Below, in pieces: positions 33,898 to 44,400 of a stretch of DNA of 64,000 nt; position 1 is the first letter of the stretch, and each line of letters opens with the position of its first letter. Source of the stretch: Oxyruncus cristatus. Its lineage: Eukaryota; Chordata; Aves; Passeriformes; Cotingidae. Position numbers and translations under genes: made by a program. The notes under the pieces were generated by a model. It was not told the DNA's origin. It searched no databases and worked only from the letters and a program-made list of their open reading frames with translations. The DNA is taken from assembly GCA_013399855.1 (NCBI GenBank), contig VXAY01005265.1:177681-241680 (forward strand). Reading direction: 5' to 3'.

Positions 33898-33977
33898 TTG
33901 CCTTCTTTCCTTTCTTCCCCTCCCCTCCCTCCCCTCCTCTCCCCTCCCCTCCCTGCCTCTCCCTCTCCCCTTTTCTT
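33898..33977. repeat. Polypyrimidine (CCCCTCC)n-like tract
   Basis: 80 bases that are almost all C and T on the plus strand, made of cccctcc and ctccc words. Frames crossing it on either strand (129-186 codons) are low-complexity artefacts joined to CR1 and unique sequence. Confidence 0.92.
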
Positions 33978-34094
33978 TGCCATTCTCATATGTTTGGGGT
34001 TACCTTTATCTACACTGAAATGCTTTCACTTGTTGGGGTTGATCTCTCTTATCATGTTCACTGCCCTGTGTTCACTGCCACACTTCACACACTC

Positions 34095-34480
34095 ATGGCA
34101 CAGGATTGTGTCCAGATGGTTCTGGAATATTCCCAGGGAGGGAAACTCCACACCCTCTCTGGGCAACCTGTTTCAATGCTCGGTCACTGCACAGCAAAGA
34201 AGTTCTTCCTCGTGTTCAGGTGGAACTTCCTGGGCATCAGTTCCTGACCGTGGCCTCTTGTGCCATTGCTGGGCCCCCCAAAGCAGAGTCTGGTCCATCC
34301 TCTGCCCCCTCCCTGCAGACACGGACAGACATGGAAGAGGTTCCCTCTCAATTGTCTCTTTTTGAGACTGAACAGCCCCAGCTCCCTCCGCCTTTCCTTG
34401 TCACAGAGATGCTTCAGTCCCTTCATCATCTTTGTAACCCTCCATTGGACCTGCTCCAGGAGCTCTGTGTCTTTCTTCTA
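34095..34480 (-). mobile_element. Older-subfamily CR1 ORF2 3' part, antisense
   Basis: The plus strand shows 'ggattgtgtccagatggttc', 'ctccacaccctctctgggca', 'aagttcttcctcgtgttcag', 'gtggaacttcctgggcatca', 'gactgaacagccccagctcc', 'catcatctttgtaaccctcc' and 'ggacctgctccaggagctct'. The order fits a minus-strand CR1 of the same older lineage as 21588-22100. The 3' UTR and tail are missing on the left, so this copy is truncated or rearranged at both ends. Confidence 0.9.
34184..34429 (-). pseudogene. CR1 ORF2 C-terminal fragment
   Basis: An 81-codon minus-strand frame with blocks MMKGLKHL, ELGLFSLKKRQLRGNL and FHLNTRKNFFAVQ, matching ORF2 C-terminal segments. The middle part (after about residue 33) is out of register with the family. 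It is a non-functional relic within the CR1 at 34095-34480. Confidence 0.8.
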
Positions 34481-37179
34481 TTGTCTGTGTTACCCTGTCC
34501 TGAAATCATTAAATTCCTGCCCATTCTAACTCTCCAAATGAAGTTTGGAAGACCCCCAGGGGATGTGCCTATAACACACTCTGGAGACTACGAAGGCACA
34601 GTGCAAGGCAGTGCAAGATTCAACCAACTGCCTGATATCAAATGGTTACTGAGTACTGGAAAGAAGTTATGAATAAACAACAAAAAGTGCCTGCTCTCCT
34701 CACAGAGTAATCTGAAATGTGCAACTTTGCTTGCAGAAAGTTGTATTTCCATCCCCTCTTGCCAATTACTGAGTTAAGTGGTGCATGGAGCCTTTTTAAG
34801 ACCAGAATTATTTTCTAAAGAGTAAGAGAATGTGAATCAAAGCTGCTCATTACATATTCTCCTAACTTGGATGGTGTCCTCCACACTAGGCTGCAGCTAC
34901 TGGTTATTACACTTTTTTTTTTTCTGTTAGCAACAAGAATAAAAGGCTCTGAGCCAAAACCCGGAAATATCCAACAAGCAATTATAAAACCCCATTAGGA
35001 AATAGCTGCTGGTTGATTCTGCTTATTATAGCAACTGCTAATAACAACAATGTACTTCTAAAGTCAATTTGGGCACCTCGTGCTGGATGATGATATTTAA
35101 AAACACATTTTGGAATTTTCCAGGATGCCTCTCACTCTTGGATGTGGCCACAGAACACCCTCCTGAATTAACACCCCTTTGTTCACTTTTATATCTATTA
35201 TAGATGTATGGAGAGACTTCATTCTACTAAAATAGAATCTACCTATCTATCTATTCTAAATATATATCAAGGGAGGGGAAAAAAAAGAGTTTTCCTGTGT
35301 TAGACAGATCGTTTTCTGGGAGAAATGTACTTTCTCTTTACACTGAGCAGTGGAGTTGGTGATCTATTATTGATCTCGCCACAGAGAGGAGAAGTTATAA
35401 CACAGTAGTTCTGTTACAGACTGTTCATTGACTTTCTTGCTTAAAGCTGCACCATTAAAAAAAGTCTGTTAATACACAGTTCTAGAAAGAATTCAATAAT
35501 CTGATACAAATTCTGAGCTGGAGGAAACAGTCCTACCTCCCACAGACATCAAAGGCTGCTTCATATTCCTGCACCAGACATACCTTTTTTATCTCTCTGG
35601 TATGTATTTAATCCTGTCTCATCTCCTCCGTAGCTTCAGCAAAGATCCAACAACAGAAAATCAGCATATTAAATAGATGTCAGTTATGCTGAGTGTCTCT
35701 GAGATACATTTGGGCTCAACCAGGAGACATGTTCTCCTTGAAGATGTGAAACTGTGAAGGATGACAAAGTGTTTCTCTGTCCATCAGTCTCTTCTTCTCT
35801 GTTGTGCTTACGAATAGCCAGACACAGAGGAAATTGCTCTCTTGTGCTGTTTCTAATCTTTAAAGCAAAATAATCCACAGCAGAAGATACAAGTGTGTGT
35901 GAACGTGGCTATAAATTACATGAGTTTGAGATTCCCTGTGGGGACTAGAAGGAAGAAAAAGCATTGCAAGGATCACCTTGCAAAAAATGGTCCTGATGAA
36001 TCCAAGTGGTGCTGCTAAAACAGACAAGGCTGCCGTCTTCTGTTTTGTTGGGGGGCTTGTGTTTGTTTCTGCTTGTTGGTTTGTTATGATTTTTCCCCAA
36101 AAACTCTAATGAGACACCTGACTTGCAGACTTGCAGAGGTGTACTCTCATCTAAACACCTGATGCAACTAAAAATACCTGAGTACCCAACAGCTAAAAAT
36201 ATCCTCTCTCCCCAGAAGCAGAACCTTAACTTTTGTGTTATCCTGTGATTTCCCTTCAAAAGGGTGTTCCTTGAAGACTTTACTCTCCTCTGGGTCTAAA
36301 ATAGCAGTTCCTTTAAAGGTACAAGCAAGACTAAGTTGTGTAATGCCTGGGGTAAAAATATGAGAGCTTGAGTCACGATCCTGGTTCAGGCAAAGCTCCC
36401 AGGAAAATTCTGAGGAGCTTTGCCTCAAATATCTTCAGTGCCTTGTTTCACTGGCTTCACATTCCTTTGTTCAAGCTGTGGACCTCAGCAGGCCTCTTCA
36501 CCCTCAAATTTATGGACTGCTGGATTTAAATTTGATCCCATCTCTCATTAGCTTCAAGCTAATGAGCATAACTGAAGGTCTTGGGAAACTTATTTGCAAT
36601 GTATTGTTTGTAATTGCTCATAAATCCCTTGAAAAGAGACATCTGTTCCATATGTCCAAGGGGGAATCAGAAAGTAACATTCTTTGTATGTAGGTAAATC
36701 ACAGGATTATTAATAGACCCTGAGAAAGAACTGCCTGTGGAGGGACGGATGGGGTGGAGGGAAAGAGTGGGCTGGTGCGATACAATGAGAATTTAACCAA
36801 GAAAACTTGGAAATCATTGCTAATTCCTGCTTCGTGGGCTCAGCACTGCACACAGGTCTGTGCCCCTTAAAGACAGGACACACGTGTGGCTGGGCAGCTC
36901 TAAAATGGAAAAAACCCCAGTGACTCCAGTCCCCAGGAAATGCCTCGTGACCCAGGCAGAGCAAAGTGTTGCTCTTGCAGGAAAACTGCACTGAGGTTGG
37001 AGGTGTATCTGGGAAGTAGCCCAAGGCAGGAAGGTGGCTCCTTGTATTTGTATGTGTAGACACCTTGGGTCTGATCCTGTCTCCGGGTTGTCCAGGTAAT
37101 CCATGTAATAAAAGCAAACAGCTTTTGAGAGGAACAGAGGAGAGGATACAAATCTGTACCACGAGGACTGGTGGTTGTA
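34481..37179. other. Unique non-coding sequence
   Basis: 2.7 kb without recognised repeats except small low-complexity patches (a (CTAT)n-like run near 35240-35260 and a T11 run near 34913). Overlapping minus-strand frames of 83-175 codons at 36710-37237 exist in three registers with no domain and run into a CR1. They are not called as genes. Confidence 0.5.
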
Positions 37180-37724
37180 CTGCTCTGCTCTGTGCCGGGG
37201 CAGCCTCACCTTGAGCACTGAGTACATTTTTGGGCACCAGAAAATAAGAAAGATATAAAGCTATTGGAGAGTGTCCAAAGGAAGCCTATGAGGATGGTGA
37301 AGGACCTTGAGGGGAAGCCATGAGAGGAGCAGCTGAAGTCAACAGTTGGTTTGTTCTGCCTGAAGGAGACTGAGGAGAGACCTCATCATGGTCTGCTTCT
37401 TCCTCGTGAGGAGAAGTGGAGGGACAGGAGCTGATCTCTCTGGTTACCAAGGACAGGACCTGATGTCCTGAAGCTGTGTCAGGGGAAGTTTAGGTTGGAT
37501 ATTAGGAAAAGGTTCTTCACCCAGAGGGTGGTTGGGCACTGGAACAGGCTCCCCAGGGCAGTGGGCACAGCACCAGCCTGACAGGACTCAGGGAGGGTTT
37601 GGACAACACTCTCAGGCACATGGTGGAATTCATGGGGTTGTCCAATGCAGGGCCAGGAGTTGGGTGTTTGTAGGACCCTTCCAACTCAGGATATTCTAAG
37701 GCTCTATTATCCTATGATTCTATG
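37180..37724 (+). mobile_element. CR1 LINE 3' end with 'gatattct' tail, sense
   Basis: A distinct subfamily. It reads 'gcagcctcaccttgagcact', 'aaagctattggagagtgtcc', 'gaggggaagccatgagagga', 'cttcctcgtgaggagaagtg', 'ttcacccagagggtggttgg', 'gggccaggagttgggtgttt' and 'ccttccaactcaggatattc', then ATTCTATG-like units. It is tail type C. ORF2 is disrupted by an internal deletion around 'gggacaggagctgatctctc'. Confidence 0.96.
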
Positions 37725-38517
37725 ACCAAACTCCCTCCAGCCCTCCCCCACAGTCCCAGATCTTTCCCTATAACAACACAAAAAGTCTTTTGACATCATC
37801 TAACACCTGAGGACTAGAACTGCCCCACGTCCCACGCTGCTGTGAACATCAGAGGCTGCTCCACAACTAATGCTCCACCTCCAAGCTGTGCAAACTACCA
37901 ATTCTAACATCTTAAAATTCTCACTGATTCAAAAGTCTTGAATTTGGCCGTGATCCCACTTCCCAACATAATTTGACATCCTCCTTCATTTGAAACACCC
38001 CGTATTCCACGCAGGAATGGGGAAGTTTTCCTCCGCTAAACTCTGACAAGCAGCTTATTGAAACTCCCCCCAGTCAAGATTTAGTGCTCAGTGTAGCAAT
38101 TTCAGTTCTGCTTCCTGCTTTTATTATGTTGTTTTGATTGGATTTCTAATTTTCTTTAACATTAACATCCAGGCCCTTCAATCCCTAAATCGTCGTCCGT
38201 CATCTGGAATGAGATGAGGAGATGATCAGTTTGTCAAAGTCTTTCTGGAGCCATTCACCATCAGGAGGGAAACGTGTTTCAGGATGAGGAGAAAACCAAC
38301 AACCAGCATTTAGAGTCTTGCTTTGTGGCAATCAATCCTTTAACACTCTGAAATATATATATATGTGAAGGTTTAATATTCTCCATCTGTTAAAACTCCA
38401 AAGCTGCAGCAGAAGGCTCCTATACTTCCAACCGAAACATAAGAAACTGTCTCCTGTTAAGCTGAACAAAAGAAGCCAAAATCAAACCAACAGCAAAAAC
38501 TCAAAAAACCCCAACAC
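37725..38517. other. Unique non-coding sequence
   Basis: Single-copy DNA with a short (AT)n at 38351-38363. No gene or repeat family recognised. Confidence 0.5.
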
Positions 38518-38622
38518 TTAAAAAAAAAAAAAAAAAAANTATTAAAACCCTGCATGATAATGTACTTTTTTAACTGTCACAAAAAAGAAAGAAAAAAAAA
38601 AAAGAAAAAAAGAAAAAAAGGA
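38518..38622. repeat. Poly-A and A/G-rich tracts with an N
   Basis: An A-run of about 20 ends at a single N (38540). A second A-rich tract with GAAA interruptions follows at 38580-38622. The N shows the assembler could not resolve the homopolymer. Confidence 0.9.
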
Positions 38623-39251
38623 GAAATACTAAAAATCCACACCTAACCCCCCCAAAATCACCCAAAGGGGATCCTGTGACTAAGTGTGTGTTATACTCAT
38701 GAAAGCCAAAGGCAGAGGGTTATTAGTGTACACTCGAGATCACTTAGAGAAGCCCAAGGGAAATGCTCCAGTATTACTGCCAAAAACACACAAAGAAATG
38801 ATGTCTCTGAATACTCTGAAGGAATAAAAAAAAATGTTTAATAAATGAGTTCTTTTCAGAGGTCAAATATTAACGATTTGTGTGTGTGTTTTCTGTTGAA
38901 ATTTCATTTTCTCTGTTCCAGCCTGGACAGGGAAAAATATCAGGAGACAGAAGTTTGATTAAAATAAACGAATCAACACAGAGCTGTGTGCCTGGGTGAA
39001 GCTAATGCATGAGATTATAGAGTGAGACAGCTGCAATATTAATAAGGTGAAGAAGAGGGAAAAAAAAAAGTGATAGAAACCTCACAGGCTGATCTGATTT
39101 GGCTTGACTGTTTCTGCATTATCTCTGGGAAAAAAAAGCCAGGAGAACTGGACAAAGAATGATCTCTATTATTCTGGATATTCTTATTTTCTGATTCTCT
39201 GAGATGATTAGGCAGAGATGGAGAAGAGGGAGAAAAATATTGGAAATGGAC
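38623..39251. other. Unique non-coding sequence
   Basis: No repeat family or exon recognised. There are short A runs. Confidence 0.5.
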
Positions 39252-39357
39252 ATCACAGAATCATAGAATGGGTTGGGTTGGAAGGGACTTTAAAGATCAT
39301 CTCATTCCAAACCCTGGCTGTGGACAGGGTCACCTTCTACTAGACCGGGTTGATCAG
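39252..39357 (-). mobile_element. Short CR1 3' end, antisense
   Basis: 'atcacagaatcatagaatgg', 'gttgggttggaagggacttt', 'aaagatcatctcattccaaa' and 'caccttctactagaccgggt' are the complement of a type A CR1 truncated just inside ORF2. Confidence 0.96.
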
Positions 39358-39993
39358 AAAGAGAAATAAAGAAGCACTACAAAGAAATAATAATAAAAAA
39401 ATAATAAAGAGGAGCTATAAAGGAAAAAAAACCACATAATTCTGGAGGGAGGAGAATGTGAACATAAAGGGTAAAAGAGAGGTTGGGAAGAAAGAAGGCT
39501 GCAAATATTCAGGATGACAGGCAGAGGTGAGAGGAGAGCTCATTCCAAGGAATACTTCCTCCTCATGGTGTGATCTCTGTCCACACCACGTTACAGCTGC
39601 AAGATTTGTGGCTGCCCAGGGATGACTGGCAAGGTCTCCCTGTACGCTTGGCTCTGCCTGGCAATTTGTAATAATGGGATTCATTAGTGCTCCGTGCTCC
39701 ACTGGAAATGCTTCCAAAGGTTTAATCGGAGCTGCACAAATGACTATTTACTCAGGTAGGCCTTCATTAGCTGCTCCTGCCCTGCTGTGTAATATGGGAT
39801 AAATTACTGCCTGGTGTCACCAGCATCACACCCAAACTGGCTGACTTGGTCATTGTGGCACAGTACTGGGGATCAGCCACAGGGGATTCTGCTCCAAAGA
39901 TGAAAAAATGCCACTCCTGGCCAAAAAAAATCCTAAAAGGGTGAAACATTTCAACAGGCACAAAATGTATGTCTTGTATAAAAGCATGTGATA
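39358..39993. other. Unique non-coding sequence
   Basis: An A-rich patch with AATAATAA words at 39385-39410, otherwise single-copy. The 100-codon minus-strand frame at 39415-39717 has no domain. Confidence 0.5.
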
Positions 39994-40187
39994 TGGTCTT
40001 CTCCCAGGTAACAAGTGGCAGGATGAGACAAAGTGGCCTCAAGTTGCACCAGGGGAGGTTTATATTAGGTATTAGGAAAAGATTCTTCATGGACTGGTTT
40101 GGAAAGCCCTGGAACAGACTGTCCAGTGAAGTGGTGGAGTCACCATCCCTGCAAGTGTTCAAAAAAACATGTGGATGTGGCACTTGA
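39969..40187 (+). pseudogene. CR1 ORF2 C-terminal fragment
   Basis: A 72-codon open frame. The first 8 or so codons come from flanking DNA and the rest are the CR1 ORF2 end ([38 protein letters not shown]). It is a short non-functional relic. Confidence 0.75.
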
Positions 40188-40284
40188 AGACATGGTTTAT
40201 TGGTGAACATGATGATGGGACTGTGTTGACAGTTGAGCTTGATGATCTTAGATTCCAGCCTGAATGATCCTATGGTTCTATGAT
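39994..40284 (+). mobile_element. CR1 LINE 3' end, sense orientation
   Basis: 'cttctcccaggtaacaagtg', 'gcctcaagttgcaccagggg', 'gaggtttatattaggtatta', 'gaagtggtggagtcaccatc', 'gacatggtttattggtgaac', 'ttgatgatcttagattccag' and two tail units. It is type B. The ORF2 C-terminus remains open for about 60 codons (39969-40187), with FSQVTS, LKLHQGRF and [13 protein letters not shown] blocks, and is then frameshifted. Confidence 0.97.
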
Positions 40285-41505
40285 TAACTTGCTGTGCATG
40301 GCTTGAAACTTTTCCCAAGCCTTACAAACCCACAGAGCCCTCAAAACCAAACCTCCCTTTGCAGCCTCTCCTACTTTCATCCCTTTTGCTTTTGCCCACA
40401 TTCTCTGTGGAGATTCCTCTCCACAGCACCAAGATCTCAGGTGCTGGAAGCAAGGGGAAACATCAGGTCAGGTAATGAACTCTGAGACCCAGAGCTTGGA
40501 CTTGTTAGAGGTACCTGGAACCCAAACCCATTAGATGGTGGGGAGCAAAGGCAGGTGAGAATGTCCCATCACTTCTTGGTGCTCCTCTTGTTTCAAAAGA
40601 TGCCAGTCCCAGCTGCTGCAGCCAAAATCAAGCTGTTTCATACTAATGGGTTAAAACTGTATGTTAAGCCATGTATTTTTTACTTCTCTGTTGAAATGCA
40701 GCTGTTCCTGGTCCTGGGTCTGTGTGTCTGTCTGTGTGTAGCTGACATGGCCCCATCCTGTGAAGTGTGCCACAATTCCTGTCATTTAAATTGTGAGGCA
40801 AAGGATGGGAAGGAGGGATCTTTGCAGGAAGATTTAGGCCAAGACAAGTAGAAACTTGAAATCTTGCAAATTGCTTTCTGTGGGATTTCTAATAACACAG
40901 AGGCTTCTGGAACTACTGGAATATGACGAGGTAATCACAGACTTTATTATTAATTAAGCCTGTGAAATACAGGTGACATTTTTCAGCTAATGATGATGCA
41001 GGGAGCAGTTTCCCTGCCTTGATTCTGCAGGAAGACCCTCACTCTGATCTGGTGGACAGACAGACACCAGAGCTGCACCCCTCGTGGGCTTCCTTGTCAG
41101 TAGTTTCCATGGGTAAATGTGCTCCAGCAATTCCTGGATCCATTAACCTTTCCATTAGGGCAGGATCAGAGAGGGCTGTGAAACCCTGATGTGTATTGAG
41201 TGATTTTCCCCACAGCACCAGCTAATCACCCTGGTTTTAGACATAACTACTCAAGCACAGGACTCAACCATTTCCTGAGGCTCTTCCATACCAGTAGCAA
41301 TTTTGGTTTACTCTCATTAGCTGCATAAGACGAGACCACAGGACAGCCACAACCTGTCACACAACTCTTTAGGCCACTTCACTCTCAAGACCTTTATTTT
41401 TGTACTGTGGGCACAGCACCTTTTAGGCTGTTTCTGAGTCCAGCATAGTCTCTGACAATCCTCATTTTACAGGGGAGAGCCATGGAAATTGGGTTGGATG
41501 TTGGA
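40285..41505. other. Unique non-coding sequence
   Basis: 1.2 kb without repeat copies. The 98-codon frame at 40555-40851 has a hydrophobic stretch and several Cys, but no known domain, no Kozak context I can weigh, and no exon support. I leave it uncalled. Confidence 0.5.
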
Positions 41506-41592
41506 AATGAGGAAATTAGATTCAATACTAGGAAGAAATTCTTCCCTGTGTAGGTAGTCAGGCACTGGAAAAGCCGCCTAGAGAAGTTGTGT

Positions 41593-41597
41593 ATGCC
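41593..41597 (+). repeat. Left target-site duplication (atgcc)
   Basis: Identical to the pentamer at 42198-42202 and native to the interrupted CR1, where the intact element reads ...gatgcc.catccctgg. Confidence 0.9.
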
Positions 41598-41695
41598 TAT
41601 AGTGGTTTTGATTCTAGGCCTTCCTTGGTAACCAGGTTGTAACCAAGGAACCAAGGCCATGTTCCCAGTATTCCATATGATTTTTACGTAATCAA

Positions 41696-41707
41696 GGGTA
41701 TAAATAA
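41696..41707 (+). promoter_or_regulatory. TATA box of the solo LTR
   Basis: gggtataaataa lies about 100 bp inside the LTR's 5' end and about 130 bp before its CpG-rich patch. It is the expected U3 promoter position and gives the LTR plus-strand polarity. Confidence 0.65.
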
Positions 41708-41789
41708 GAAGGGAGAGGAGGCTCTTGCGCTCATCTCTTCTGGTGGTCTGGACATGCCGGTTCTCTGCTGTCAGTCCTACTCGTGTGGA

Positions 41790-41830
41790 GAAGTGAGGCC
41801 TAGTGAGGCCTAGTGAGGCCTTGTAGGCCT
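41790..41830 (+). repeat. 10-bp tandem repeat inside the LTR
   Basis: Three perfect or near-perfect copies of a unit reading agtgaggcct, followed by a degenerate fourth (tgtaggcct). It lies downstream of the TATA box, in the region that would be transcribed (R/U5 side). Confidence 0.9.
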
Positions 41831-42197
41831 TGGGAGGCAGCGGATGCCGGCGGTCGTTTGACGCGATTCTGTTATCTCAAGGAAAGTAGTAGCTCTTCTT
41901 TTACTAGTTCTTTATTGTTTGCTCCCGGCATTTGATTGTGTATATCTGTTTTCCCCTTTTTTCCCTTTTTCTCTTTTCCTTTTCCCTTTGGGGGAGGGGC
42001 ATGTGTTCCGGGTCCCTAATACTGTACATAGTATTCTAGCTGTATACAACTGTAATATATGCAAAAATACATATTTTGATATAATTGGGTTGTTTTCAGG
42101 TTCTTCAGCTTTCATAATTTTTTTCCTTTGCCCTGGGGGAAGAAGGGAGGGGGAGGTTTTCCCTGTGGGTTTGGACAATTGGCATGAAGCCAACACA

Positions 42198-42202
42198 ATG
42201 CC
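42198..42202 (+). repeat. Right target-site duplication (atgcc)
   Basis: Second copy of the pentamer that flanks the 600-bp LTR. The CR1 continues directly after it. Confidence 0.9.
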
Positions 42203-42347
42203 ACATCCCTGGAATTGCTCAAGGCTGGGTTGAATGGGGCTCTGAGCAACCTGGTCTGGTGGAAGGTGTCCCTGCCCATGGCTGGGGGGTTGGATTAGAA
42301 GATATTTAATGTTCCTTCCAACCCAAACCATTCTACAATTCTATGAT

Positions 42348-44337
42348 AGATCTCAATCCTATCTGAAACACTCAGAGACTTGGGAAGATCTGGAATGCTA
42401 TATTCAAAACCCCAAAGCAGGAAAGTGGCCAAGTACTTTTAAAAGCTATAGGAAGCCAGTTTTTCTTAGTATCTCTTGAATTTGGGCTCCTCTGGCTTCA
42501 AATTTACTTCAAGTAGAGCACCATGGAGGACAACAGTTGCAAACACAAGTAATGAAAACAGAAAACAAAATCATTTTTAGAGAAAAAATAAAGATATGGC
42601 AAGTAAAAAGTGATGCACTGAGATGAACACCTTCAGTGGAGGCTTTCAGGGTTATTTTTGATATTCTGTGTTTCTATTTCCTACGTACTGGACATGAAAT
42701 TCCAGAAAATCCTTAACTGACACCACATCGTGACACCATCCTGGATCCTCACCTTGCAGAATTAACCAGTGGAGTTCCAGTGCAGGCTCCCGAGTTCAGC
42801 AATCCTGAATCACACCCCTGAGAAATCTGGGGTGCCAACACAGGTGAAAAACGGCCTGTGATAAATATTTATAACCAATCACTGGGATTTCTCCCAAGCT
42901 TCAACCAGAGCAGTAGAATCCCGGACTTGACTGGGAAAACCACCGATCATCGCTTTCAACCCACAGAATCCCTGAAGCTACCACACATCATCCAGCACCT
43001 CTCCAGGGATCCTTACAGCTCATGTCTGCCTCAAAACTGCAAATATCCAAGGATTTAGCCACATAAAGAGGCAGAGCATCCCACTCCTTGAACACCTCTC
43101 TACGTTTGGTAAGTCATCTCCTTCTCCCCCACCTCTTTCTTCTCCCACCAACACATTTTCCAAGATTCCTCATTGAGCCAAAGCACTGCCACATGCACAG
43201 ACTTTTATGCAAATTATTTTGTTTATTTTTATGATGTATGCAAATGAAGTCTTTACTCTGAGCATTCTTTATGGTGCTATAAATGTAAGAATAGATCTTG
43301 AATTAGCCCTTTTCGTTGTCAGAGTGGCATTAAAACCAGCTGAGGGATTCAGAGGCTTAAATGTGTAAGCAGTTGGGTATAAAACAACTTTTATATCTTG
43401 TAAAAATTAAGGGTCTGGGCTCAGGTATTCGAGTATTAAAACAAGATCTCTAAGAAGTTAGAAAAATCACTTTTTTGCAGAGCTGAATGGAGATGAAGAC
43501 AAGAAATCAGTGAGTGAAACAACCTGTGGTTTAAGAACCTCTTTCCATCTAGTTCTCCTTTTCCTGTATTATCTGGTAATTTCTAATCGGAGGTAAAGAT
43601 GGTAATTTCAGCAGGGACTGAATAAACAGGATGATGATGCATCACTTTTTTTCCTGCCTTATCCACTCCATTTGCTGCATTTGCACATGCTTAGCTTGTG
43701 TGATAGCCCACACTGCTCTAAAAATAGGTTTACTTGGCAAATATGTCATCAGATAACCTCCACTTTCACACAACTGGGACAAAAGGAGGTGCCAAGGTAG
43801 GGAGGAATCAGAAATAGGGGAGAAATGGAAAAACAGAAGCAGATGAGGGGAGATCAGAGGCCAAGGAATGCTGGAGACCTCTGAGGTAAACACTTTGCTG
43901 CTGCCCAAACACATTTCTTTTCCCTCACTTAACCTGACTGTCCTGTCCATGGAAAGAGGGAAACTAAATTCCAGCCTTATCCCACAGAGGAGGATATTAA
44001 TTCCTGCCATTGAGACAGAGCAGTACAAAGAGAGAGTCAGTCAGAAAAACACTTCCAAGTTTCAGATGAACAAGCCACATATTCTTCCCTATGGACTTTA
44101 CAGAATTAACAAGTGTTTCTTTGCTGAAGGAAGGAAAAAGGTGTATGAGATGCTGACTGTTGCACAGGGGTATTTCCCATGGTTAAACAGAATCTTTACA
44201 TTTATAGGTATAGATAAATATTTTCTCTTACTCTACTGATTTACAGTAGAACGTGGAAATGTAAAGGCTATTCCACTCAAAACTTCCCCTCTGTTCACAG
44301 AGCCAAAAGAATGCTGTTGATTCCAGTTTCTTGGCAG
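42348..44337. other. Unique non-coding sequence
   Basis: 2 kb without clear repeats. 42880-43090 contains weakly CR1-like antisense words (tagaatcccggacttgactg, ccaccgatcatcgctttcaa) that might be an old type B tail, but not well enough to call. The frames at 43642-44239 (123-128 codons, opposite strands, overlapping) have no domain. Confidence 0.45.
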
Positions 44338-44400
44338 AGGCTGGAACTAGATGATCTTTAAGGTCCCTTCCAGTACAAACCTCTCTGTGATTCTATGATA
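44338..44400 (+). mobile_element. Very short CR1 tail, sense orientation
   Basis: 'ctggaactagatgatcttta', 'aggtcccttccagtacaaac' and 'ctctctgtgattctatgata' are the last 60 bp of a type A CR1, well preserved. Confidence 0.95.

Larger units (their letters stand above)
41598..42197 (+). mobile_element. Solo LTR of an endogenous retrovirus (ERVL-like), 600 bp
   Basis: Exactly flanked by the 5-bp direct repeat atgcc (41593-41597 and 42198-42202), a target-site duplication. The ends read TATAGTGG...CCAACACA, consistent with TG...CA termini after one G-to-A change at the 5' end. A TATA box (gggtataaataa) lies about 100 bp in. A CpG-rich patch follows (41838-41872), then T- and C-rich U5-like sequence. 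No internal retroviral genes flank it, so it is a solo LTR left by recombination. A 5-bp duplication fits class III (ERVL) or spuma-like elements. The family name would need a library search. Confidence 0.88.
41506..42347 (+). mobile_element. CR1 LINE 3' end split by a solo LTR
   Basis: The left part (41506-41597) reads 'ttagattcaatactaggaag', 'aaattcttccctgtgtaggt' and 'agagaagttgtgtatgcc'. The right part (42198-42347) resumes 'atgccacatccctggaattg', 'ctcaaggctgggttgaatgg' and 'agcaacctggtctggtggaa' to a type A tail. Removing 41598-42197 and one copy of atgcc restores a continuous CR1, so the LTR inserted after the CR1 did. Confidence 0.95.

Noticed and set aside
33805..34672. Plus-strand frames of 186 and 188 codons, the longest in the window
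   Set aside because: They are antisense to a CR1 ORF2 relic and include the polypyrimidine tract. They overlap each other in different registers and have no domain.
36710..37237. 175-codon minus-strand frame plus two overlapping shorter ones
   Set aside because: Three registers are open at once in the same stretch, which points to chance lack of stops in GC-richer DNA. There is no signal peptide, domain or splice structure I can defend.
39767..40318. 183-codon minus-strand frame
   Set aside because: Most of it is antisense to the sense-oriented CR1 at 39994-40284. The remaining part has no recognisable domain.
40555..40851. 98-codon frame with a hydrophobic stretch and a Cys cluster
   Set aside because: It has no domain match from memory and no upstream promoter or exon signals. 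Its length is within chance expectation for 64 kb on six frames.
42880..43090. Possible old antisense CR1 tail
   Set aside because: A few words resemble the tail complement, but the order of later blocks does not hold up.
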